This document shows, piece after piece, positions 1-7,570 of a stretch of DNA of 64,000 bases. Each line of letters begins with the position of its first letter. Position 1 is the stretch's first letter. A program made the translations under genes and the position numbers. Under the pieces are notes generated by a model. That model saw nothing but the letters and a program-made list of their open reading frames with translations. It did not search any database and was not told where the DNA came from. This DNA comes from Agromyces sp. SYSU T00194 (GTDB lineage Bacteria; Actinomycetota; Actinomycetes; Actinomycetales; Microbacteriaceae). Location: assembly GCF_040496035.1 (NCBI RefSeq), contig NZ_JBEPJZ010000002.1, positions 124,001 through 188,000 on the forward strand, written 5' to 3'.

Positions 1-360
1 ATGACGGAGCGCCAGATCATCCTCGGGGTCGAGACGCCGATCGGCCTGCCCACGCTCATCGGCGGCGTCCGCACCGCGGTGCTGCAGGTGGTGGCGACCG
101 CCACGCTCGCGGCGTACGTCGGTGCCGGCGGGCTCGGCAGCATCCTCTTCCTGGGGCTGAAGACGGGCGACTACACGCTCATGCTCGCGTCCTCCATGCT
201 CGTGATCGCGCTCGCGCTCGTCCTCGACGGCGTGTTCGCGCTCCTCCAGCGGATCGTGGTCCCCGCCGGCGTGCGGGCGACGCGTTCCGACGATCTTCGC
301 GGCCGGTCGACCCGGCGGGCCGCGACCACGGGGCAACCCGCAACCGAAGGGAACACCTGA
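1..360 (+). CDS. ABC transporter permease, osmoprotectant (OpuB/OpuC) type, 5'-truncated
   Basis: C-terminal part of an inner-membrane permease for glycine betaine/choline-type compatible solutes. The reading frame is open at the left edge, so the ATG at base 1 is probably internal. The visible part holds the EAA-like loop with GVETPIGLPTLIGGVRTA (about residues 9-26) followed by VATATLAAYVGAGGLG, both typical of BPD_transp_1 permeases in this family, then one more hydrophobic segment and a basic, disordered tail. It overlaps the downstream binding-protein gene by one base (TGATG), which suggests one operon with translational coupling. The substrate is inferred from the family and from the adjacent binding protein. 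Confidence 0.85.
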   Translation: MTERQIILGVETPIGLPTLIGGVRTAVLQVVATATLAAYVGAGGLGSILFLGLKTGDYTLMLASSMLVIALALVLDGVFALLQRIVVPAGVRATRSDDLRGRSTRRAATTGQPATEGNT

Positions 361-1280
361 TGCATCACACCGCACCACGACGGCTCGCACTCGCGGCGGT
401 CGCGCTCGGCGCGACCGTGGCACTCGCGGCCTGCGGCACGAGCGAATCGGTCGACGGGGGCGACGCCTCCGCCGACGCATCCGGACCGCTCGTCGTCGGC
501 TCGCAGGACTACTACTCGAACGAGATCATCGCGGAGATCTACGCGCAGGCGCTCGAGGCCAACGGCTTCGAGGTCGAGCGCGAGTTCCGCATCGGCCAGC
601 GCGAGGTCTACATCCCCGAGATCGAGTCGGGGGCGATCGACGTGTTCCCCGAGTACACGGGGAACCTGCTGCAGTACTACGTGCCCGACACGACCGCGAC
701 CACGAGCGACGACGTGTACGCCGAGCTCACCACTGCGCTGCCCGAGGGCCTCAGCGTGCTCGACCAGGCGCCGGCCACCGACCAGGACTCCTACAACGTC
801 ACGCAGGCGTTCTCCGACGAGTTCGGCGTGACCAGCCTCGCCGACCTCGCCGACGTGCCCGAGGACCTCACGCTCGGCGGCAACTCCGAGCTCGAGACGC
901 GCCCGTACGGCCCGGACGGCCTCGCCGAGGTCTACGGCGTCGAGGTCGGGTTCACCGCCATCGAGGACAGCGGCGGCCCGCTCACCCTCAAGGCGCTGGA
1001 GGACGACGACGTGCAGCTCGTGAACATCTTCAGCGCGAACCCGGCGATCGCGACCAGCGCACTGGTCACCCTCGAGGACCCGGAGGGCCTGTTCCTGGCC
1101 TCGAACGTCGTGCCGGTCGTGAGCGACCGGGTCGACGCGGAGGCCGCCGACGTGATCGACGCGGTGAGCGCCGCGCTGACCGCAGAGGACCTCGTCGCGC
1201 TGAACGCCCAGAGCGTCGACGAGCAGCTGTCGGCGAGCGACATCGCCGCCGGCTGGCTCGAGGAGCAGGGCCTCTTCTAG
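360..1280 (+). CDS. Substrate-binding lipoprotein of osmoprotectant ABC importer (OpuAC family)
   Basis: Extracytoplasmic solute receptor of 306 aa. The N-terminus is a lipoprotein signal: basic residues, a hydrophobic stretch and the lipobox LAAC with Cys25. The mature part begins LVVGSQDYYSNEIIAEIYAQ and contains DVFPEYTGNLLQYY, the signature of type II glycine betaine/choline receptors (OpuAC/OsmX). It should deliver solute to the permease encoded just upstream, whose stop it overlaps by one base. Its stop codon overlaps, tail to tail, that of the leftward DedA gene (1277-1280). Substrate identity within the quaternary-amine class cannot be read from the sequence. Confidence 0.88.
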   Translation: MHHTAPRRLALAAVALGATVALAACGTSESVDGGDASADASGPLVVGSQDYYSNEIIAEIYAQALEANGFEVEREFRIGQREVYIPEIESGAIDVFPEYTGNLLQYYVPDTTATTSDDVYAELTTALPEGLSVLDQAPATDQDSYNVTQAFSDEFGVTSLADLADVPEDLTLGGNSELETRPYGPDGLAEVYGVEVGFTAIEDSGGPLTLKALEDDDVQLVNIFSANPAIATSALVTLEDPEGLFLASNVVPVVSDRVDAEAADVIDAVSAALTAEDLVALNAQSVDEQLSASDIAAGWLEEQGLF

Positions 1281-2017
1281 GCCCGCGTGTGCTGCCGGCC
1301 GGGGCCGGATGCGGTGGACGTCTCGTCCGCGGCATCCGGCCCCGTCGTCGTCTCGGCGGTCTCGGCGTCCGCGAGCTCGTGCGCGTGCATGTGTCGCGCC
1401 TCGATGCGGTGCACGATGCGCTTGACCAGCAGCACGACCAGCGCGAAGACGACGATCGCGGCGACGAACAGGTAGCCCGCCCAGTGCAGCTCGTCGGAGA
1501 GCTCGCGGTAGCCGCCGGCCGCCGCGGAGCCCGCGCCGACGTAGGCGAACGACCAGATGACGCAGGCGGGAGCGGTCCACGCGAGGAAGCGCCGGTACGA
1601 CATCGTGCTCATGCCCACCGTGAGGGGGATGAGGGAGTGCAGCACCGGCAGGAAGCGCGACAGGAACACGGCGATGCCGCCCCGGCGTTCGAGGTAGGTC
1701 TGGGCGCGGTGCCAGTTGGACGCGCCGATCCACCGGCCGACGCGGCTGGCGCGCAGGTGCGGGCCGAACCAGCGCCCGATCGCGAACCCGATCGACTCGC
1801 CCGCGAGCGCCCCGACGATGACGGTGAGCGCGAGGGCGACGAACTGCACCGGGCCCTCCACGCCCGTGCTCGAGACCAGCACGATGGTGTCGCCCGGAAC
1901 CACGAGGCCGATCAGCACCGACGTCTCGAGCATGATCGCGAGTCCGGCGAGGAACGTGCGCAGCACCGGGTCGACGGATGCCACGGAGTCGAGCACGACG
2001 TCGAGCAGCTGGTTCAC
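1277..2017 (-). CDS. DedA family membrane protein
   Basis: Integral membrane protein of 246 aa in the DedA/SNARE-associated family; members act in lipid carrier or phospholipid flipping and membrane homeostasis. The N-terminal re-entrant region reads GLVVPGDTIVLVSS, and the family motif appears as SRFLPVLHSLIPLTVG. The first conserved Arg is present, but the position usually held by a second Arg is His. The C-terminus is a hydrophilic tail rich in Ala, Asp and Thr. The GTG start lies 7 nt after TAGCCT (2025-2030, minus strand), so the mRNA is probably leaderless; that -10 contains the stop codon of the upstream peptidase gene. Confidence 0.85.
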   Translation of the reverse strand: MNQLLDVVLDSVASVDPVLRTFLAGLAIMLETSVLIGLVVPGDTIVLVSSTGVEGPVQFVALALTVIVGALAGESIGFAIGRWFGPHLRASRVGRWIGASNWHRAQTYLERRGGIAVFLSRFLPVLHSLIPLTVGMSTMSYRRFLAWTAPACVIWSFAYVGAGSAAAGGYRELSDELHWAGYLFVAAIVVFALVVLLVKRIVHRIEARHMHAHELADAETAETTTGPDAADETSTASGPGRQHTRA

Positions 2018-2027
2018 GAGGTGCAGG

Positions 2028-2966
2028 CTATGCGGCCGACATGAAAGCCAGCACAGAGAACAGCGGGAACGCGACCAGCGCCGTCGAGGCCGCGACCACC
2101 GTCGCGACGGCGAGCGGGCCGAGCGGTCGCGCCGGCGCGGTGAGGCGGCGCCGACGGATCTCGAGCGTCGTGCGGTCGACCACCGCGCGGCCGGTGCCGT
2201 GCCCCGCGGCCTCGGCGGCTCCCCACGCCGTGCCGATGCGCTCGACGGCGTCGGCGAGCACCGTGCGGTCGACCTCGCGCGTCGCGCGGTCGTCGGCGAG
2301 CAGCTCGACGAGGCGCGACACCGAGCGCTCGGCGCGGTTGGCGATGGGGAACCAGGGCAGCGCCTGGTTCCAGGCGCGGAACGCGAGCAGCACGAGGTGG
2401 TGGTACTGGCGCAGGTGCGTCGACTCGTGCGCGAGCACCGCGTCGAGTTCGCGCGGCTCCAGCGCGTCGACGAGTCCTTCGCTCAGCACCGTGACGGTGG
2501 TGACGCCGGGCAGGCAGTAGGCGACGGGCACCGGGTGGTCGAGCACCACGGTGCCGGGGCGCGCGGGGTCCGCGCGGCCGAGCAGCCCCACGAGCGAGAC
2601 GTGCCGGCGGCGGTCCCGCTCGACCTGCACGGCCGTGGCGAAGAGCGTGAGGAGCAGGAGGGTGGAGAGGATGACCGCCGCGGACAGCGCGAACAGGTGC
2701 ACCACGCCGACCGCGGGCGGCAGCGGACCGGCCCACAGGTGCGCCCCGAGCTCGTCGACCGCCTGCGCGGCGCCGCCCGGGAAGGGCAGGAGCGCGACCC
2801 CGAGCAGTGCGCCGATCATCGCGACGCCGCCGCCGAGCGCGATCGACTGCCAGAGCAGCAGCGCGAGCCCGGGCGCGCGCAGCGTCCAGGCGGCGCGCTC
2901 GAGCGCGAGCGGCACCGGCCAGGCGAGTGCGAGCGCCAGTGCGCCCACGAGCACGACGAGCAGCAT
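2028..2966 (-). CDS. M56 family metallopeptidase (BlaR1/MecR1-like membrane protease)
   Basis: Membrane-embedded zinc peptidase of 312 aa. Several hydrophobic segments flank a cytoplasmic domain with the HESTH zinc motif (HExxH) in the context VLAHESTHLRQYHHL, followed by a glutamate-containing helix (SRLVELLADDRA). The family cleaves BlaI-type repressors, and the gene sits directly after a blaI homologue with an 8-base gap, so this is most likely its partner. There is no C-terminal penicillin-sensor domain, as usual for actinobacterial members, so the inducing signal is unknown. I chose the ATG at 2966 because it follows the blaI stop; the open frame continues upstream but is antisense-quality sequence inside blaI. 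Confidence 0.85.
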   Translation of the reverse strand: MLLVVLVGALALALAWPVPLALERAAWTLRAPGLALLLWQSIALGGGVAMIGALLGVALLPFPGGAAQAVDELGAHLWAGPLPPAVGVVHLFALSAAVILSTLLLLTLFATAVQVERDRRRHVSLVGLLGRADPARPGTVVLDHPVPVAYCLPGVTTVTVLSEGLVDALEPRELDAVLAHESTHLRQYHHLVLLAFRAWNQALPWFPIANRAERSVSRLVELLADDRATREVDRTVLADAVERIGTAWGAAEAAGHGTGRAVVDRTTLEIRRRRLTAPARPLGPLAVATVVAASTALVAFPLFSVLAFMSAA

Positions 2967-2974
2967 CGGCGTCG

Positions 2975-3358
2975 TCAGCCGAGCAGGCGGCGCAGGGTCT
3001 CGGCCTCGCGCGCGTCCACGGTGCCGACGAAGCGCGCGAGCGCCGCCTCGCGATCGGATGCCTCGTCGAGCAGCTCGCGCATGAGCTCGGCCGTGTGATC
3101 GGCCGGCGTGCCGGTCGGCCGGTAGCGGCGCGGGCGCACGGCGCGGTCGGAGGCGACCATGCCCTTGGACTCGAGGCGCGACAGCACGGTGAGCACCGTG
3201 GTCAGCGCCGGCGTCCGGGTGGGTGCCGCGCCCGCGGCATCCGTCGCCTGCTCCGCGGGGCGGGCGAGCCGGGCGATGAGGTCGCGCGCCGGGATCGGCG
3301 CGTCGGCGGCCCAGAGCGCGCGCATGATCGCACCCTCCAACTCGCCGAGACTCGCCAT
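2975..3358 (-). CDS. blaI: BlaI/MecI/CopY family transcriptional repressor
   Basis: Winged-helix repressor of 127 aa. The N-terminus MASLGELEGAIMRALW matches the first helix of the Penicillinase_R fold; TTVLTVLSRLESKGMVAS is the recognition helix and start of the wing. A linker of about 20 residues rich in Ala/Thr/Pro is inserted before the recognition helix. It is cotranscribed with the M56 peptidase that probably inactivates it. The ATG lies 6 nt after TAGCCT (3365-3370, minus strand), so the transcript is probably leaderless. A near-perfect palindrome at 3389-3405 sits at its -35 region and at the promoter of cydA, so autoregulation and control of cydABDC are plausible. Confidence 0.88.
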   Translation of the reverse strand: MASLGELEGAIMRALWAADAPIPARDLIARLARPAEQATDAAGAAPTRTPALTTVLTVLSRLESKGMVASDRAVRPRRYRPTGTPADHTAELMRELLDEASDREAALARFVGTVDAREAETLRRLLG

Positions 3359-3388
3359 GCGTCAAGGCTACCGCGGTTTCCCTGAATG

Positions 3389-3405
3389 CTCTACGCTGCG
3401 TAGAG
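3389..3405. promoter_or_regulatory. Palindromic operator candidate between blaI and cydA
   Basis: The sequence CTCTACGC-T-GCGTAGAG is a perfect 8-bp inverted repeat around one central base. Its TAC/GTA half-sites resemble known BlaI/MecI operators. It covers the expected -35 region of the leaderless blaI promoter (-10 TAGCCT at 3365-3370) and overlaps TAGAGT (3402-3407), a plausible -10 for cydA about 37 nt upstream of its start. A single repressor could therefore control both transcripts. This is inference from position and symmetry. Confidence 0.6.
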
Positions 3406-3443
3406 TAACGCCGGGACGCGATCCGAGATCACCTGGAGGGCTC

Positions 3444-4856
3444 GTGAACGAACTGCTGGATCCGCTGCTGCTGGCCCGATGGCAGTTCGGGCTCACCACG
3501 ATCTACCACTTCCTGTTCGTCCCCATCACCATCGGCATGGCCACCACGGTCGCGATCTTCCAGACCGCGTGGGTGCGCACCGACAAGGTGGTCTACCTGC
3601 AGCTGACGAAGTTCTTCGGCACGCTGTTCCTCATCAACTTCGCGATGGGCGTCGTCACCGGCATCGTGCAGGAGTTCCAGTTCGGCATGAACTGGTCGGA
3701 GTACTCGCGCTTCGTCGGCGACGTGTTCGGCGCCCCGCTCGCGCTCGAGGGCCTGCTCGCGTTCTTCCTCGAGGCCACGTTCATCGGCCTCTGGATCTTC
3801 GGCTGGGACAAGCTGCCACGAGGCCTCCACCTCGCCACCATCTGGGCGACGGCCGTCGGCACCGTGCTGTCGGCGTACTTCATCATCGCCGCGAACGCCT
3901 TCATGCAGAACCCGGTCGGGTACGAGATGAACGCCGAGGCCGGCCGCGCCGAGCTCGTCGACATCGGGGCCGTGCTCACGAACCGCGTCGCCCTCGCCGC
4001 GTTCCCGCATACGATCGCGGGCAGCTTCATGGTGACCGCGGGCCTGCTCATCGCGGCCGCCGCCTGGCACCTGAAGCGCCGGCAGTTCGTCGACGCGATG
4101 CGTCCGGCCCTGAAGCTCGGCATGTGGATGATGGTCGTCGCGATGGCCGCGACCTTCTTCTTCGGAGACCAGCTGAGCCTCGCGATGACCGCCACCCAGC
4201 CGATGAAGATGGCGTCGGCCGAGGCGCTCTACGACACGGCCTGCGGGGCGGATGCCTCGTTCTCGCTGTTCTCGATCGGCACCCCCGACGGGTCGGCCGA
4301 GGTCTGGTCGCTGCGCGTGCCGTACCTGCTCGCGCTGCTGTCGACGCACACGCTGGACGGCTGCGTCGAGGGCATCAACGACCTGAACGCCGAGTACGTG
4401 GACCTCTGGGGGCCGGGCGACTACACGCCGATCATCTGGGTGACCTACTGGTCGTTCCGCTGGATGATGGGCCTCGGCATCGCCCACACGCTCGTCGCGC
4501 TCGTGGGGCTCTGGCTCACCCGCGGCGACCGGCTGCCGAAGCAGCGCTGGGTCTGGAACGTCGCGATCTGGTCGTTCCCGCTCTCGCTGCTCGCCATGAG
4601 CGTCGGCTGGGTCTTCACCGAGATGGGCCGCCAGCCCTGGATCGTGTTCAGCCTGCTGCCCACCGAGTCGGCCGTGTCGCCGAACGTCACCGGGCTCGAG
4701 GTGCTCATCTCCCTGGTCGCGTTCACGCTCGTGTACGGCGCACTCGCCGTGGTCGAGTTCGGACTGATCGTGCGCGCGATCCGGCGCGGCCCGCCCACCT
4801 TCGACGAACCCGACGCCGAGTCGGGTGCCGTGAAGCCGACCGCGACCGTCTACTAG
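3444..4856 (+). CDS. cydA: Cytochrome bd ubiquinol/menaquinol oxidase subunit I
   Basis: Quinol-oxidising, haem-binding subunit of the high-affinity terminal oxidase cytochrome bd in the cytoplasmic membrane, 470 aa. Haem ligands are visible: His22 in TIYHFLFVPITIG, a His near residue 189 in FPHTIAGSF, and Met near 341 in SFRWMMGLG. The GRQPW motif of the quinol loop region lies near residue 394. The length fits the short-Q-loop type common in Gram-positives. The GTG at 3444 is preceded by CTGGAGG with good spacing; a much longer frame upstream lacks homology and crosses the promoter region. It heads cydABDC and probably responds to the palindrome at 3389-3405. Confidence 0.96.
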   Translation: MNELLDPLLLARWQFGLTTIYHFLFVPITIGMATTVAIFQTAWVRTDKVVYLQLTKFFGTLFLINFAMGVVTGIVQEFQFGMNWSEYSRFVGDVFGAPLALEGLLAFFLEATFIGLWIFGWDKLPRGLHLATIWATAVGTVLSAYFIIAANAFMQNPVGYEMNAEAGRAELVDIGAVLTNRVALAAFPHTIAGSFMVTAGLLIAAAAWHLKRRQFVDAMRPALKLGMWMMVVAMAATFFFGDQLSLAMTATQPMKMASAEALYDTACGADASFSLFSIGTPDGSAEVWSLRVPYLLALLSTHTLDGCVEGINDLNAEYVDLWGPGDYTPIIWVTYWSFRWMMGLGIAHTLVALVGLWLTRGDRLPKQRWVWNVAIWSFPLSLLAMSVGWVFTEMGRQPWIVFSLLPTESAVSPNVTGLEVLISLVAFTLVYGALAVVEFGLIVRAIRRGPPTFDEPDAESGAVKPTATVY

Positions 4857-4865
4857 GAGTCGACC

Positions 4866-5870
4866 ATGGATCTCGCAACGCTCTGGTTCTGGATCGTCGC
4901 CGCGCTGTTCGTCGGCTACTTCGTACTCGACGGGTTCGACTTCGGCGTCGGCATGTCGCTGCCGTTCCTCGGCAAGGACGACACCGACCGCCGCGTGCTC
5001 ATCAACACCATCGGCCCGGTCTGGGACCTCAACGAGACGTGGGTGATCGTCGCGGGCGCCGCGCTGTTCGCGGCGTTCCCCGAGTGGTACGCGACGCTCT
5101 TCAGCGGCTTCTACCTCGCGCTGCTGCTCATCCTGCTCGCGCTGATCGCACGCGGCGTGTCGTTCGAGTACCGCCACCAGCGGCCCGAGGCCGAGTGGAA
5201 GCGCCGGTTCGACTGGATGATCATCGTCGGGTCCGCAGTGCCCGCGCTGCTCTGGGGCGTCGCGTTCGCGAACATCGTTCAGGGCGTGCCCCTCGACGAG
5301 GGCCACAACTACACGGGCACGCTGATCGACCTGCTGAACCCGTACGCGCTCCTCGGCGGGCTCACGACGCTGCTGCTGTTCTTCACGCACGGCGTGGTGT
5401 TCGTCTCGCTCAAGACCGACGGCGACATCCGCGAGCGCGCCCGGCGCCTCGCGGTGCGCTCGGGCGCGATCACGATCGTCGTCGCGGCGACGTTCCTCGT
5501 CTGGACCGGCCTGGCGTTCGGCGGCGGCTGGTTCTGGGGGCTGGCGGCGGTCGCGGCGCTGTGCCTGATCGGCTCGTGGCTGATGAACGCGCGCGGCGCG
5601 GAGGGCTGGTCGTTCTCGCTCATGGCCGTGACGATCGGCACCGCGGTGCTGGCGCTGTTCAGCGCGCTGTTCCCCGACGTCATGCCGGCAAGCAACGACC
5701 CCGCGAACAGCCTGACGATCGCGAACGCGTCGAGCACCGACTACACCCTGACGGTCATGAGCTGGACGGCGCTGATCTTCCTGCCGCTCGTGCTCGCGTA
5801 CCAGGGCTGGACGTACTGGATCTTCCGGAAGCGGCTCACGCGCGAGCACATCCCGGCCGCCGCGCACTGA
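4866..5870 (+). CDS. cydB: Cytochrome bd oxidase subunit II
   Basis: Second integral membrane subunit of cytochrome bd, 334 aa. The N-terminus LWFWIVAALFVGYFVLDGFD is diagnostic, and ETWVIVAGAALFAAFPEWYA follows in the next transmembrane region. It pairs with CydA to form the oxidase. The start has AGGAG six bases before ATG, and the gene begins 9 bases after the cydA stop. The next gene, cydD, starts two bases after its stop, so all four cyd genes appear to be one transcript. Confidence 0.96.
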   Translation: MDLATLWFWIVAALFVGYFVLDGFDFGVGMSLPFLGKDDTDRRVLINTIGPVWDLNETWVIVAGAALFAAFPEWYATLFSGFYLALLLILLALIARGVSFEYRHQRPEAEWKRRFDWMIIVGSAVPALLWGVAFANIVQGVPLDEGHNYTGTLIDLLNPYALLGGLTTLLLFFTHGVVFVSLKTDGDIRERARRLAVRSGAITIVVAATFLVWTGLAFGGGWFWGLAAVAALCLIGSWLMNARGAEGWSFSLMAVTIGTAVLALFSALFPDVMPASNDPANSLTIANASSTDYTLTVMSWTALIFLPLVLAYQGWTYWIFRKRLTREHIPAAAH

Positions 5871-5872
5871 CG

Positions 5873-7570
5873 GTGCGGCCGCTCGAACCCGCGCTGCTGC
5901 GCCACGCACGGTCCGCCCGCGCGTACCTCGCCGGCGGCGCGGTGCTCGCAGGCGTCCAGGCGGGGGCGATCCTCGTGTTCGCCTGGCAGCTGCAGGCGAT
6001 CGTCGTCGGCCTGATCGGCGGGGTGGGGCTCGACGCCCTCGCCGGCGCGACGGCCTGGTTCGCCGCCGCGGTGGTCGTGCGCGCACTCGTGGCGTGGGCG
6101 TGGGGCGCCGCGGGAACGATCGGCGCCGCCACCGTGGCATCCGAGCTGCGCGTCGCCGCCCTGCGCTCGCTCGCCGCGTCTCCCGAGCGTGCGACCGGGT
6201 CGTCGGTCGACGCCGCCGTCGCGGTCGGCGGCGGGCTCGACGCGCTCCAGCCCTACTTCGGGCGGTTCCTGCCGCAGCTGGTCGCGACGGTCGTCGTCGT
6301 GCCGGTGCTGGTCGTCGCGACCTGGCTGGTCGACCCGCTGAGCGGGCTGATCCTCGTGATCGTCATCCCGCTGATCCCGGTGTTCATGGTGCTGATCGGG
6401 CTCGTGACGCGTGCGGTGCAGGAGCGGCAGTGGGCGGCGCTCACCCACCTCTCGCGACAGTTCCTCGAGCTGGTGGGGGGCCTGTCGACGCTCATCGTGT
6501 ACGGGCGCCAGCACCGGCAGGAGGGCCGCATCCGCGCCGACACCGAGGACTACCGCGTGCGCACCATGCGGGTGCTGCGGGTGACCTTCCTCAGCTCGTT
6601 CGTGCTCGAGCTGGCGGCGAGCCTCTCGGTTGCACTGGTCGCGGTGTCGATCGGGCTGCGGCTCGTCGACGGCGCGATGGCGTTCGCGGCCGGCCTGTTC
6701 GTGCTGCTGCTCGCGCCAGAGGTGTTCCTGCCGCTGCGCAACGTCGGGGCGCAGTTCCACGCGTCGGCGGAGGGCATCGAGGCGTCGCGCGAGGTGCTCG
6801 CGCTGATCGACGGCCCCGGGCGCGCCGGCGCGGCGGGTCGAGCGGATGCCTCCGCCGGACGCGCGGCCGGCGGCGATCCGGTCGCCGTGGCCGATGCGCC
6901 CGGCGCCCGCCCGGGTGCCGCCGGCCGGACGGTGCCCCCGGTGCTCGAGGTCCGCGGGCTCGTGGTCGAGTACGCGGGGCGCCGGGTGGTGGACGGCCTC
7001 GACCTGGCGGTGCGGGCGGGCGAGGTGGTCGCGCTCGGCGGGCCGAGCGGCGCGGGGAAGTCGTCGGTGCTGTCGGCGATCCTGGGGTTCGTGCCGAGCG
7101 CGGGGGAGATCGCGGTCGACGGCCGGCGCGACGCGCACGGCCGCCGGGGGCGGCTCGCCTGGGCGGGGCAGGACGCGGTGCTGCTGCCGGGCACGGTGAC
7201 CGGCAACGTGGCGCTGGGCGCGGAGACGGCCGATTCCGGGGGCGTGTCGCGCGCGCTCCGCGAGGCCGGCTCGGAGGACCTCGACCCCGGCCAGGCGATC
7301 GGCGCGCAGGGCGCCGGGCTCTCCGGCGGGCAATCCGAGCGCGTGCAGGTCGCGCGGGCCCTGTACCGCCTGCGCGACGGCGACCTGCCGCTGCTCGTGC
7401 TCGACGAGCCGACCTCCGCGACCGACGCGGACCGCGAGGCGCGACTCGTCGCGTCGCTGCGCGCCCTCGCGCGCGAGGGGCGCGCCGTGCTGGTGGTCAG
7501 CCACCGGCCGGCGGTGCTCGAGGCGGCGCATCGCGTGGTCCGGCTCGAGGAGGCGGCCCGTGTCGGCTGA
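5873..7570 (+). CDS. cydD: Thiol reductant ABC exporter subunit CydD
   Basis: Half-transporter of 565 aa with an N-terminal six-helix exporter domain and a C-terminal nucleotide-binding domain. With CydC it exports cysteine/glutathione-type reductants and is needed to assemble cytochrome bd. Walker A is GGPSGAGKSS near residue 390, the signature is LSGGQSERVQVARAL near 482, and Walker B is LLVLDEPTSA. An Ala/Gly/Pro-rich linker separates the two domains. The GTG start lies two bases after the cydB stop; the longer open frame upstream is cydA/cydB shadow. The gene overlaps cydC by 11 bases. Confidence 0.93.
   Translation: MRPLEPALLRHARSARAYLAGGAVLAGVQAGAILVFAWQLQAIVVGLIGGVGLDALAGATAWFAAAVVVRALVAWAWGAAGTIGAATVASELRVAALRSLAASPERATGSSVDAAVAVGGGLDALQPYFGRFLPQLVATVVVVPVLVVATWLVDPLSGLILVIVIPLIPVFMVLIGLVTRAVQERQWAALTHLSRQFLELVGGLSTLIVYGRQHRQEGRIRADTEDYRVRTMRVLRVTFLSSFVLELAASLSVALVAVSIGLRLVDGAMAFAAGLFVLLLAPEVFLPLRNVGAQFHASAEGIEASREVLALIDGPGRAGAAGRADASAGRAAGGDPVAVADAPGARPGAAGRTVPPVLEVRGLVVEYAGRRVVDGLDLAVRAGEVVALGGPSGAGKSSVLSAILGFVPSAGEIAVDGRRDAHGRRGRLAWAGQDAVLLPGTVTGNVALGAETADSGGVSRALREAGSEDLDPGQAIGAQGAGLSGGQSERVQVARALYRLRDGDLPLLVLDEPTSATDADREARLVASLRALAREGRAVLVVSHRPAVLEAAHRVVRLEEAARVG

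Noticed and set aside
3479..5860. Long frame through cydA and cydB joined to CydD
   Set aside because: Only the part from 5873 resembles CydD; the rest is an out-of-frame reading of cydA and cydB, so this is not a fusion protein.
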